Shown here piece by piece: positions 35,572 through 43,591 of a stretch of DNA of 64,000 nt. Position 1 is the first letter of the stretch, and each line of letters begins with the position of its first letter. This stretch comes from Leptolyngbya sp. KIOST-1 (GTDB lineage: Bacteria; Cyanobacteriota; Cyanobacteriia; Phormidesmidales; Phormidesmidaceae), in assembly GCF_000763385.1 (NCBI RefSeq), contig NZ_JQFA01000002.1, forward strand, positions 1,984,001 through 2,048,000, given 5' to 3'. The notes below the pieces were generated by a model. It searched no databases and had not been told where the DNA came from. It worked only from the letters and a program-made list of their open reading frames with translations. Both the position numbers and the translations under genes were made by a program.

Positions 35572-37629
35572 ATGACTTTTAATAGCCCCAAAAACAATCC
35601 TTCAGAGGCAAACCACCTCGAACATCAATTTTTGCAGTCGTCCTACAGACCTGAAATAGATGGACTTAGAGCGATCGCGATCGTTGCCGTCATCATCAAT
35701 CACTTCAACAAAGAGTTTTTGCCCAGTGGATTTCTAGGAGTAGACATCTTTTTCGTCATTTCTGGATTTGTTACCACCAATTCACTGATCACCAAATCAA
35801 AAAGTGAAAACTCCCAAGACTTCTTACTCATCTTCTATTCCAAACGAATAAAAAGATTAATCCCTTCTCTAATTGCCTTTTCGTTAATAGCTGGCGTTTT
35901 GGCTTGCATGTTTGATGAAAGCCCTGCGACATCATTATGGACGGGCATATCAGCATTGTTCGGCGTAGCCAATCTAACCTTATTCAATCAGTCTACTGAT
36001 TACTTTTCCGCTCCTGCTGAGCTGAATATTTTTACACACACATGGTCATTAGGGGTAGAAACTCAATTCTACCTCCTGTTTCCATTATTGGTTTATATGT
36101 CTGGTGTAAAATATCAGCGCATTGAGGCTCAAAAGATTTTAGTATCAGTAGTTGGCTTTCTATCTTCACTCTCGCTAATTTCTTTTCTCTATTTTTACCC
36201 AATTAACCGTTCGGCAAGCTATTTTCTCATCACAACTCGCTTTTGGGAAATTGGCTTGGGCGTTCTTTTATTTTTTCTTGCGAGCAAGAAAGACTTTTCC
36301 TCCCACAGAGCGGCAAAAAAATTAACACTGATAAGCATCCTGATGATAGTGTTTGCATTCTGCCTACCTATCACCTTAGCTGCATTCTCAACCGTACTAG
36401 TTGCTGGGCTCACTACAGTACTCATCATTTGCCTCAACCAAAAGTCTGGGCTCTGTCGCATCCTATCCAACTCCAAAATCGCATATATTGGTGTCATATC
36501 CTACTCGTTATATTTATGGCATTGGGGAATTCTGTGCATTAGTCGCCTAACAATTGGTATCCATTGGTGGTCAATTCCAATTCAGATCGGGCTGACAGTG
36601 ATTGCGGCAACTGCATCTTTTCGTTACATTGAAAGTCCTCTGAGAGTATCTAAATGGCCAAAGGGACATCATAGATCTATTGCTTACTGGTTGATGTCAT
36701 CATCAATCATTTCCGTCTTTTTCTTTTTATTAATCAAAAACCCTGCCTTTTCCATCTACATGGGGAATAATCCATCTGTGAGTGCAGGAGGTGTTTTGTC
36801 ACTGATGGACCCCTATCATCTGTCGGCATCTGAAACTTCTTGGCAGGGAGAAGCGTGTATCCTCTCCGAAAATTCTCAGGCCAGGGCAAAAAAGATGATT
36901 TTGATTGAGGAATGTACTCTAGGAAGCTTTTCTGAAGGAAAGAAGAGAGTAGCAGTTTTTGGGAATTCTTTCTCAGCTGCCTTCACCCAGGGCTTCGACG
37001 ACCTGGTTGCCTCAGACAAGTATGCTGTCACAATAACCTCGTCCTGGGATGCTTCCCCGGTCAAGGAAGTTCCTAATGTTGGTGGTTATGCTGAGGCAAG
37101 CAACTACTATTGGGATACGATAGTTCCCTCTATTGTTGAAGATTTAAGACCAGGTGACTGGGTCTTTCTTATCAACGACTTAGCCTGGCTCTCTCCCAAG
37201 GATAGAACGGCTGAATCTGAGATAGCGCTTGATCAATTTAGTACTGGGCTAAATAGTTTTTCAGATAGTCTTGCCGCCAGAGGTTTGAAATTAGCTGTAT
37301 TGCACGGCAACCCCTTCGCTCGTGAGGCTTACTGCAAGCCCTCAGCGGCAGTCAAACAATGGTTTCAACCTTTTAAGGACTCCTGCAAGCTACCCAACAG
37401 GCGAGAATCTTTAGCTAGAAGAATTGAGTTGGATAAAACCCTTAAAGTTTTGGAGCAAGAGGGGAAAATTCGAGTTGTAGATCTATTTGATGTTTTTTGT
37501 CCGGGCGATCGCTGTACTTACAGCGCTTCCAATGGTGAATTGCTTTACAGAGACGAATATTCCCATCCATCAGTTGAAGCGGCTCGTTTGTCTGCACCTA
37601 TAATCCGCCAAATTTTGACATCTTCATAA
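35572..37629 (+). CDS. Membrane O-acyltransferase (OafA/YrhL type) with C-terminal SGNH domain
   Basis: A 685-residue protein. Residues ~25-375 are an acyltransferase-3 membrane domain: SYRPEIDGLRAIAIVAVIINHF, SGFLGVDIFFVISGFVTT, THTWSLGVETQFYLLFP and SYSLYLWHWGI, with about ten hydrophobic helices. The C-terminal ~270 residues look like an SGNH/AlgX-type domain: VAVFGNSFSAAF (Ser) and RDEYSHPSVEAA (Asp/His). Such fusions acetylate cell-surface sugars (LPS or exopolysaccharide). Codon use is AT-rich, unlike flanking genes that favour G/C at position 3. With an IS next to it, horizontal acquisition is likely. Confidence 0.9.
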   Translation: MTFNSPKNNPSEANHLEHQFLQSSYRPEIDGLRAIAIVAVIINHFNKEFLPSGFLGVDIFFVISGFVTTNSLITKSKSENSQDFLLIFYSKRIKRLIPSLIAFSLIAGVLACMFDESPATSLWTGISALFGVANLTLFNQSTDYFSAPAELNIFTHTWSLGVETQFYLLFPLLVYMSGVKYQRIEAQKILVSVVGFLSSLSLISFLYFYPINRSASYFLITTRFWEIGLGVLLFFLASKKDFSSHRAAKKLTLISILMIVFAFCLPITLAAFSTVLVAGLTTVLIICLNQKSGLCRILSNSKIAYIGVISYSLYLWHWGILCISRLTIGIHWWSIPIQIGLTVIAATASFRYIESPLRVSKWPKGHHRSIAYWLMSSSIISVFFFLLIKNPAFSIYMGNNPSVSAGGVLSLMDPYHLSASETSWQGEACILSENSQARAKKMILIEECTLGSFSEGKKRVAVFGNSFSAAFTQGFDDLVASDKYAVTITSSWDASPVKEVPNVGGYAEASNYYWDTIVPSIVEDLRPGDWVFLINDLAWLSPKDRTAESEIALDQFSTGLNSFSDSLAARGLKLAVLHGNPFAREAYCKPSAAVKQWFQPFKDSCKLPNRRESLARRIELDKTLKVLEQEGKIRVVDLFDVFCPGDRCTYSASNGELLYRDEYSHPSVEAARLSAPIIRQILTSS

Positions 37630-37689
37630 AGACAAAGATCAAAGAGGCGGCTCGTCAAGCATTTTATGTTTCCCTTGTCTAGGATCCTT

Positions 37690-37699
37690 ACCCAAAGGG
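37690..37699. repeat. Left target-site duplication of the IS element
   Basis: ACCCAAAGGG directly before the left inverted repeat; identical to 39009-39018 on the other side. 10 bp, as expected for ISAs1-family insertion. Confidence 0.95.
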
Positions 37700-37756
37700 T
37701 AGGGCAAACGCATACTCGAGATGAGAATATTAAGACTCATTTCTAGGAAGTGAGTT

Positions 37757-38992
37757 ATGTGTTCTGCCCAGCCCCTATCGCCGTTAATCGAGCATTTTCA
37801 GTCATTAGACGACCCTCGCTGTAGCCACTTGGTTGAGCATCGATTGCTCGATATCATCGGGCTCACGCTTTGTGCGGTGATCTGTGGAGCCGATAGCTGG
37901 GTAGATATTGCGGCCTATGGCCGTGCCAAAGAAGCTTGGCTGCGCGGTTTTCTGAGCCTACCCCACGGAATTCCCTCCCACGACACCATCGCCCGATTGT
38001 TTGCAGCCTTAGACTCCGCCGCCAGTGCCAAAGAAGCTTGGCTGCGCGGTTTTCTGAGCCTACCCCACGGAATTCCCTCCCACGACACCATCGCCCGATT
38101 GTTTGCAGCCTTAGACTCCGCCGCCTTTCAGAGTTGCTTTGTCGCGTGGGTCAAGGCCGTCGCCCACCTCGGCTCAAGCGAACAGATAGCCATTGACGGC
38201 AAGACATTGCGCCACTCCTATGACCGAGGGGGCGGCAAGGGAGCCATCCATATGGTGAGTGCTTGGGCCAATGAGCAGCGGTTGGTACTAGCCCAGGTCA
38301 AGGTGGATGAGAAATCCAACGAGATCACTGCGATTCCAGAGCTTCTGAAGGTTCTGGACCTCCAGGGATGCCTAGTCACCATTGATGCCATGGGCACTCA
38401 AACCGCCATTGCTCACCAGATTATCGAAGGCGGTGGCGACTACATCTTGAGCCTTAAAGGCAATCAGGGCAACATTCACGAGGATGTCGAGCAGGTGTTT
38501 ACCTGGGCGCGGCAGCAGGACTTTAAGGACATCTCCCACGAGTTTCATCAGACCATCACCCCTGGGCACGGGCGCATCGACATCCGCCGCCACTGGTTGC
38601 TCGATGGGGTCGAGCACCTCATCAACGCTGAGCGCTGGGTTGGCTTAAAACGCGTTGGCCTCGTGGAGGCTGAACGCCGTATCCTCGGTCAACCCCCGAC
38701 CATTGAGCAGCGCTACTATCTCGTTAGTTTTGACGGCGATGTCCAACGCTTTGCCCAAGGGGTGCGCAGCCACTGGGGTATTGAAAACCAGCTCCACTGG
38801 GTGCTCGATGTCGCCTTCCACGAAGATGCCTCTCGAATTCGTAAAGACCACGCCCCCGCTAATCTGGCCGTCGTCCGTCACATCGCCCTCAATCTGCTGC
38901 GTCAGGACACTTTTGCCAAAGGGGGTATCAAGGCTAAACGCTTGCAAGCAGGATGGGATAATGACTACCTAATTCGGCTACTCTCCTCCTGA
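37757..38992 (+). CDS. ISAs1-family transposase with internal 34-residue duplication
   Basis: A 411-residue DDE transposase: N-terminal LIEHFQSLDDPRCSHLVEHRLLDIIGL, then catalytic Asp in IAIDGKTLRHS, Asp in VTIDAMGTQ and Glu in HWGIENQLHWVLDVAFHEDASR. Residues 56-89 are repeated as 90-123 (AKEAWLRGFLSLPHGIPSHD... twice), so the protein is 34 residues longer than the ~377 usual for the family. The duplication lies before the catalytic core, in the N-terminal domain. It may abolish activity. Confidence 0.95.
   Translation: MCSAQPLSPLIEHFQSLDDPRCSHLVEHRLLDIIGLTLCAVICGADSWVDIAAYGRAKEAWLRGFLSLPHGIPSHDTIARLFAALDSAASAKEAWLRGFLSLPHGIPSHDTIARLFAALDSAAFQSCFVAWVKAVAHLGSSEQIAIDGKTLRHSYDRGGGKGAIHMVSAWANEQRLVLAQVKVDEKSNEITAIPELLKVLDLQGCLVTIDAMGTQTAIAHQIIEGGGDYILSLKGNQGNIHEDVEQVFTWARQQDFKDISHEFHQTITPGHGRIDIRRHWLLDGVEHLINAERWVGLKRVGLVEAERRILGQPPTIEQRYYLVSFDGDVQRFAQGVRSHWGIENQLHWVLDVAFHEDASRIRKDHAPANLAVVRHIALNLLRQDTFAKGGIKAKRLQAGWDNDYLIRLLSS
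37923..38126. repeat. 102-bp tandem duplication inside the transposase gene
   Basis: Copies 37923-38024 and 38025-38126 are identical except for the last base (A versus T). The unit is 102 bp, so reading frame is preserved. Confidence 0.97.
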
Positions 38993-39005
38993 GTATGCGT
39001 TTGCC

Positions 39006-39398
39006 CTAACCCAAAGGGTGCTGAAGGAAAGCAAACTCTTCAACCACCTGGCCGCCGATCAGGTGCTCCTGGATGATGCGCTCGATCACTACTGGGGTAG
39101 CGCTGTGGTACCAGACGCCGTCGGGGTAGACCAGCAAAATTGGGCCTTTGTGACACACCCTCAGGCAGTTAGCTTTGGTACGAAAGACGGAGGTGGGGCG
39201 CTCTGCCGTGGGCCGATCCAGGCCCAGATCCTTCAGTCGATTCTTCAGGTAGTCCCAAGCGACGATGCTCTCGGCTTTGTCGCAGCACTTGGGCTTGGTC
39301 TGGTCGGCACAGATCAGCACGTGGCGCTGCACGGTGTTGAGCGCCAGAGCTTCTACACAGGCAGCCAGAGAAGCACAGGGGTCGGGGGGGTTACTCAT
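39006..39398 (-). CDS. (2Fe-2S) ferredoxin-like protein, 3' end altered by IS insertion
   Basis: A 130-residue thioredoxin-like ferredoxin domain protein. Cys in [16 protein letters not shown] (~32-42) and [25 protein letters not shown] (Cys ~77 and 81) fit the cluster-binding pattern. The final codons before the stop are in the IS target duplication, and the stop TAG at 39008-39006 consists entirely of the last three bases of the IS. Without the IS, the frame would continue into 37689-37639 for 16 residues more (KDPRQGK...) to a TGA. Its ATG overlaps the minE stop by 8 nt, so it ends the minCDE transcription unit. Confidence 0.88.
   Translation of the reverse strand: MSNPPDPCASLAACVEALALNTVQRHVLICADQTKPKCCDKAESIVAWDYLKNRLKDLGLDRPTAERPTSVFRTKANCLRVCHKGPILLVYPDGVWYHSATPVVIERIIQEHLIGGQVVEEFAFLQHPLG
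39009..39018. repeat. Right target-site duplication of the IS element
   Basis: ACCCAAAGGG immediately after the right inverted repeat, identical to 37690-37699. These bases also encode the last residues of the ferredoxin-like protein. Confidence 0.95.
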
Positions 39399-39852
39399 CG
39401 CTGGTAGCGGCAGGTTGGGTTGGGTCGGTTATTGCCAGGGGATCCGTCGTGGCGGTCGAGTCGGCCACTGTGGGTGGCTCCGGTGCGGAGGACTCGCCCG
39501 CCGGGGGGGTGGGGGCGGGGGTAGCGGTGGGAGCCGGAGGCGCTTCGGAAGCGGCGGCAGGCTCTACCGGTTCGCTGGGGGGCGGCTCGGGGCGTACCCG
39601 GCGGATGGGCAAGTTGGCGATCAGCGCCGTCATCCGCTGGTCGCTTTCGAGGGTAAATTCCAGGTGTTCCTGGTCGAGTTCGACGTAGCGGGAGACCACT
39701 TCGAGAATTTCTCGCCGCATCTTTTCGACCATTTCGGGGGTGAGGTCGGCGCGATCGTGAGCCAGCACAAACTGCAGCCGCTGCTTTACCTCGGCCCGGG
39801 GGGTAATGGTGCGGCTGCGGTTAAACAGCTTATCGAGAAGTTCGCTTAGCAT
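39391..39852 (-). CDS. minE: Cell division topological specificity factor MinE with disordered C-terminal tail
   Basis: 153 residues. The MinE domain (1-~88) shows [10 protein letters not shown] (membrane-targeting), the MinD-binding helix and [23 protein letters not shown]. MinE drives oscillation of MinCD and places the division ring at mid-cell. After residue ~90 comes a ~60-residue tail of Pro, Ala, Glu and Thr that ordinary MinE (about 90 aa) lacks. The ATG at 39852 is preferred over a GTG at 39858. Downstream of minD by 55 bp. Confidence 0.93.
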   Translation of the reverse strand: MLSELLDKLFNRSRTITPRAEVKQRLQFVLAHDRADLTPEMVEKMRREILEVVSRYVELDQEHLEFTLESDQRMTALIANLPIRRVRPEPPPSEPVEPAAASEAPPAPTATPAPTPPAGESSAPEPPTVADSTATTDPLAITDPTQPAATSDE

Positions 39853-39907
39853 CGGCACTGGCGGCTAAATAGAAAAAACATCAAACACCGGGATCGCTGG
39901 GGAAACG

Positions 39908-40705
39908 TCAACCGCGGAAAAAGCGGCGTAGGCGGCTAAATAAGTCGTCGTGGGTAGCATTGAGGTCGATCAGGGGCACCTCTTCCCCCAGCAGACGGCG
40001 AGCGATGTTGTTGAAGGCCACCCCGGCCAGCGAGAGCTGCTTTTCGAGCACCAGGGGTTCACCCCGGTTGGACGACACAATCACCCGTTCGTCGTCGGGC
40101 ACAACGCCCAGCAGGGGCACCGCCAGAATGTCGAGTACGTCGCGCACCGACATCATCTGGTCTTCCTGCACCATTTTGGGCTTGATCCGGTTGATCAACA
40201 GCTTGGTGAACTTGACATCGTTGGCCTCCAGCAGGCCGATCACCCGGTCGGCATCGCGCACGGCAGAAATTTCGGGGGTGGTGACGACGATCGCCTCCTT
40301 GGCCGGAGCGATCGCATTTTGAAACCCCATTTCGATCCCCGCCGGGCAGTCAATCAAAATAAAGTCGTGGCTGGGGGCCAGACCCGCCACCAGCTCTTTC
40401 ATCTGGACCGGGGTGATAGCTTCCTTGTTGCGGTTCTGGGCGGCGGCCAGCAGGCCCAGGGTGGGCTGGCGCTTGTCCTTGACCAGCGCTTTTTCCACGG
40501 TGCAGTCGCCCGCCAGCACGTCCAGGGCGGTGTAGACAATGCGATTCTCCAGGCCCAGCAGCAGGTCGAGGTTGCGCAGACCAAAGTCGGCATCGACGAC
40601 GGCGACCCGCTGGTTGCGCTGGGCCAGGGCCATACCCAGGTTGGCGGTGCAGGTGCTCTTGCCAACGCCCCCTTTGCCCGAGGTCATTACGATGATGCGA
40701 GTCAT
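39908..40705 (-). CDS. minD: Septum site-determining protein MinD
   Basis: A 265-residue ParA/MinD ATPase. MTRIIVMTSGKGGVGKST includes the deviant Walker A lysine; DADFGLRNLDLLLGLENR, DYIL-type IDCPAGIEMGFQNAI and the C-terminal amphipathic helix (DDLFSRLRRFFRG) identify it. It binds membrane and recruits MinC. Start at 40705 is preferred to 40717 for proximity of the P-loop. Confidence 0.98.
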   Translation of the reverse strand: MTRIIVMTSGKGGVGKSTCTANLGMALAQRNQRVAVVDADFGLRNLDLLLGLENRIVYTALDVLAGDCTVEKALVKDKRQPTLGLLAAAQNRNKEAITPVQMKELVAGLAPSHDFILIDCPAGIEMGFQNAIAPAKEAIVVTTPEISAVRDADRVIGLLEANDVKFTKLLINRIKPKMVQEDQMMSVRDVLDILAVPLLGVVPDDERVIVSSNRGEPLVLEKQLSLAGVAFNNIARRLLGEEVPLIDLNATHDDLFSRLRRFFRG

Positions 40706-40791
40706 GGCCGAACCCAATCCTTAAAGAACCAATTAACCCAACGAAAACAACCGTTAATAATACGCTATGGGTGCCGGCTGAGGACCGCGAA

Positions 40792-41775
40792 TTAGCTTTT
40801 AAAGGCGTCGGTGAGCTGCGCCCCCTGCCCCAGGGTGGCGTCGAAGTGCTGGCGGGCAAAGGCCTGGGCCTGAGCAATGCGAATGGCGTTGTTGCCGACG
40901 TAGGCCACCTCGGGCAGGTAGTCGGCGCTGGGGTGGTCGGGGGCACGGGCCACCAGGTCGGCTAGGCGCAGCTGGGTGGGCTGCATCTGGAGGGCCATGA
41001 TGTAGCGATCGCGATCGCCCCCAAATCCGGCATGGGCGATACCCCGCAGCCGTCCCCACACGAGAATGTCGCCATCGGCCACCAGCGAGCTGCCGGGGTT
41101 GGCATCGCCCAGCACAATGATGGTGCCGGGATGGCGAATTTCCACCCCCGATCGCACCGTGGTTTGCAGGTACAGGGGCTCGGCCAGGGGTTTGCCCGGC
41201 ACCGGAGGCGACTGCACCAGGGTATCTTCGGCCTCCAGCTGATCGACCGAGTAGCCCACCGTGACGGCGGCCATGGCGGTCTGGCGACGGCTGGTGACCA
41301 CCCGCTTGAGGCTGAGCTGGGCCGCGGTGAGCACGTCGTCCAGGGCCTGGAGCTGGCGGGCGTCGAGCAGGCGATCGCGGGCGGCCAGGTGCACCACCGT
41401 GTTCGGTTGCCAAAAGGGTTCGCCGCCACTGAGCCGCTGCTTAAAATGCTGCAACAGCTCTCCCCAGCCCAGGGCACCCCCTTCCGTTTCAGCCTGGGGT
41501 CCATTGGGCATCAGCAGCACCAGGTAGTCGCCCTCGCTGCGCAGCCGCAGCTGGGTCCGGGGGTCAACCGGGGGGACCGGCTGAGGTGGCTCAGGGGCGG
41601 GGGTAGCCGCCTCGGCGGCAGGAGACAGCTCGGGCGCAGCCGCTTCCCCAGCGGCAGCGGTGGGGGGATCTGTGCCGGGGGGGAGGGCGGAATCGGTAAC
41701 GGCAGCAGCGGAATCGTCGGGAGCCATAGGTGCCAGCAGAGGATGAAACGACCGGGGCAAGCTCGGTGCTGCCAT
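40792..41775 (-). CDS. minC: Septum site-determining protein MinC
   Basis: A 327-residue inhibitor of FtsZ polymerisation. The C-terminal beta-helical MinC domain lies at ~205-310: RSGVEIRHPGTIIVLGDANPGSSLVADGDILVWGRLRGIAHAG is diagnostic. The middle (~85-190) corresponds to the N-terminal MinC domain. Residues 1-80 are a Pro/Ala/Glu-rich extension. An in-frame Met at residue 17 could be the true start. First gene of minCDE; the minC-minD gap is 86 bp. Confidence 0.93.
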   Translation of the reverse strand: MAAPSLPRSFHPLLAPMAPDDSAAAVTDSALPPGTDPPTAAAGEAAAPELSPAAEAATPAPEPPQPVPPVDPRTQLRLRSEGDYLVLLMPNGPQAETEGGALGWGELLQHFKQRLSGGEPFWQPNTVVHLAARDRLLDARQLQALDDVLTAAQLSLKRVVTSRRQTAMAAVTVGYSVDQLEAEDTLVQSPPVPGKPLAEPLYLQTTVRSGVEIRHPGTIIVLGDANPGSSLVADGDILVWGRLRGIAHAGFGGDRDRYIMALQMQPTQLRLADLVARAPDHPSADYLPEVAYVGNNAIRIAQAQAFARQHFDATLGQGAQLTDAFKS

Positions 41776-41863
41776 ATTAGATCACTGCGGCAGGGATGAC
41801 AGGGTCAGATCTCCGCTCAAGGAAGGTCGGCTTCCCCCTTGCGGTTTACCCCGGCCTGTTGGT

Positions 41864-41869
41864 TATAGT
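41864..41869 (+). promoter_or_regulatory. Putative -10 box of the 6S-like RNA
   Basis: TATAGT at 41864-41869; a possible -35 TTGCGG lies at 41839-41844 with a 19-bp spacer. Transcription would start about 41876, just where the closing stem of the RNA begins. Confidence 0.45.
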
Positions 41870-41874
41870 GAGTG

Positions 41875-42070
41875 AAGTCTCACTACGGCGTTGGTGACTG
41901 CCAACAATGTTTGTCGATCTATGTTTGTTCCGAACGGGAGCCAAGCTGCATCGGCGGCAGTAGACCGAGCTTGTACTCGGAAACTTTAAGCCAAATGCCA
42001 AGGCACCCCCCTGGTTTTCCCAGGTCGGAAACTGAGGCAAGACGGCGCTGCGGTGAGACCCCTATTTTTT
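41875..42070 (+). ncRNA. ssaA: Candidate 6S-like RNA (ssaA)
   Basis: A ~190-nt region with no ORF between minC and the M16 gene. GTCTCAC (41877-41883) pairs with GTGAGAC (42053-42059), extending with wobbles to about 16 bp. Internal hairpins are CCGAG/CTCGG (41965-41980) and CCTGG/CCAGG (42010-42024). The 3' side runs into six T. A -10 box lies just 5' of the stem. Length, long rod shape and central open region resemble 6S RNA, the RNA polymerase-binding regulator. I judge it by structure, so another ncRNA class is possible. Confidence 0.55.
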
Positions 42071-42073
42071 GCG

Positions 42074-42108
42074 GTTCCCCTGTCCAATCGGATGGGGGAA
42101 TTGTTTTT
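42074..42108 (+). terminator. Strong intrinsic terminator downstream of the 6S-like RNA
   Basis: TTCCCCTGTCC and GGATGGGGGAA form an 11-bp stem (two wobble pairs) with AATC loop, followed by TTGTTTTT. A canonical rho-independent terminator. It ends about 125 bp before the M16 peptidase gene. Confidence 0.85.
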
Positions 42109-42234
42109 GGAAATGTGATTTAGCCTACAGGAGCGCTAGTATTGACAACATAGCTAAACCTGCGATCGGGAGATGGCAATCGCTGACCAGCCCGACTGCG
42201 GTACTGCTGAGTATTTTTTGTAGGTCCTGCGCCG

Positions 42235-43488
42235 TTGAATTCGGTTGATTTTCCCGCCAGTGTAATTCGTTTGGACAACGGGCTCACCCTGATCCACCAG
42301 GAGATTGCCGCCACCCCCGTCGTGGTCGCCGATGTGTGGGTGAGGGCCGGGGCGGTGAACGAACCGGCGGAGTGGGCGGGCATGGCCCACTTTCTGGAGC
42401 ACATGATTTTTAAGGGCACCGACCAGCTGCCGCCGGGGGTATTTGACTACGCGATCGAAACCCAGGGGGGCATGACCAACGCGGCCACCAGCCACGACTA
42501 CGCCCACTTCTACATCACCATTGCCGCCGACATGCTGCCCCAGACGCTGCCCTACCTGGCCGATCTGCTGCTGCACGCGACTATCCCCGCCGATGAGTTT
42601 TGCCGCGAGCGCCAGGTGGTGCTCGAAGAAATTCGTCAGGCCCAGGATGACCCCGACTGGCTGGGCTACCAGGCGATGTCGGAACTGGTCTACCAGGACC
42701 ACCCCTACGGTCGCCCCGTGCTGGGCACCGCCGAGATTTTGCAGCAGCGATCGCCCGAGGAAATGCGCTGCTTTCACCAGGCCCACTACCAGCCCGACAA
42801 CATGACGGTGGTGATTACCGGCGGCATTGCCCTGGAGCCCACGATCGCCATGGTCAAGCACGCCTTTCGCGGCTTTGCCACCCCACCCCCCTGCCCGGCG
42901 GCGGCAAATTCCCCGGTGCCCTCCCTGCCCGGCGTGCGGCGAGAAATTTTGCATCTGCCCCGCCTGGAGCAGTCGCGGCTGACCATGGCCTGGCTGGCCC
43001 CCGGCATTGGCCAGCTCGAAACCGCCTACGGGCTGGACTTGCTGGCGGCGATTTTGGCCGAGGGCCGTTCGTCGCGGCTGGTGCGCGAACTACGGGAGGA
43101 CCGCCAGCTGGTGCAGGACATTGGGGCCGGGTTCTCGCTACAGCGGGAGTGCAGCCTGTTTACCATTCAGGCCTGGCTGGAGGGCGACGCGGTGGACCGG
43201 GTGGAGGCGATCGTGTGCGATCGCCTCAGCGAACTGGCCGCCAAACCCATTAGCGATGCCGAGCTGACCCGAGCCCAGCGGCTGCTGTGCAACGACTACG
43301 CCTTTTCCACCGAGGCTCCGGGGCAGCTGGCCGGGCTGTACGGCTACTACGGCACCATTGCCGCCGCCGATCGCTGTCTCACCTACGTGCCCACCCTGCA
43401 GGGCTATACGAGCGATCGGCTGCGATCGCTGGCCAACCAGTACCTCACGCCGCTGCGCTATGTCTCTACCGTACTCCACCCCGCCTAG
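42235..43488 (+). CDS. M16 family zinc peptidase, catalytic subunit
   Basis: A 417-residue insulinase-type peptidase. The zinc motif HFLEH is at ~53-57 (MAHFLEHMIFKGT), with the downstream Glu in ERQVVLEEIRQAQDDP. The second half-domain includes SSRLVRELREDRQLVQDIGAGFS. The start is uncertain: the frame begins at TTG 42235 (MNSVDFPASVIRLDNGLTL) because an in-frame stop precedes it at 42208 and no ATG lies between. It is followed after ~100 bp by the partner subunit. Confidence 0.88.
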   Translation: MNSVDFPASVIRLDNGLTLIHQEIAATPVVVADVWVRAGAVNEPAEWAGMAHFLEHMIFKGTDQLPPGVFDYAIETQGGMTNAATSHDYAHFYITIAADMLPQTLPYLADLLLHATIPADEFCRERQVVLEEIRQAQDDPDWLGYQAMSELVYQDHPYGRPVLGTAEILQQRSPEEMRCFHQAHYQPDNMTVVITGGIALEPTIAMVKHAFRGFATPPPCPAAANSPVPSLPGVRREILHLPRLEQSRLTMAWLAPGIGQLETAYGLDLLAAILAEGRSSRLVRELREDRQLVQDIGAGFSLQRECSLFTIQAWLEGDAVDRVEAIVCDRLSELAAKPISDAELTRAQRLLCNDYAFSTEAPGQLAGLYGYYGTIAAADRCLTYVPTLQGYTSDRLRSLANQYLTPLRYVSTVLHPA

Positions 43489-43591
43489 GGGGTCCGGCCC
43501 CCTCGGCTGGGCAGACTACAGCCCGGGCGGTCTATAGTGGGACTGGCCTGCCCCTCCGTATTTGTTCTCTACCCAGCCTAGTTCTTGCCCT

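Larger units (their letters stand above)
37700..39008 (+). mobile_element. ISAs1-family insertion sequence
   Basis: A 1309-bp element. Its ends are perfect 18-bp inverted repeats: TAGGGCAAACGCATACTC at 37700-37717 and its complement at 38991-39008. A 10-bp direct repeat flanks it (37690-37699 and 39009-39018). One transposase gene fills it; its stop overlaps the right repeat. Without the internal 102-bp duplication the element would be 1207 bp. Terminal structure is intact, so the insertion is probably recent. Confidence 0.95.

Noticed and set aside
37757..38992. Transposase as a pseudogene
   Set aside because: The frame is open throughout and the catalytic residues are present, so it is kept as a CDS with a noted duplication.
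42157..42222. TGA-preceded upstream start for the M16 gene
   Set aside because: An in-frame stop at 42208 blocks extension; no ATG between it and TTG 42235.
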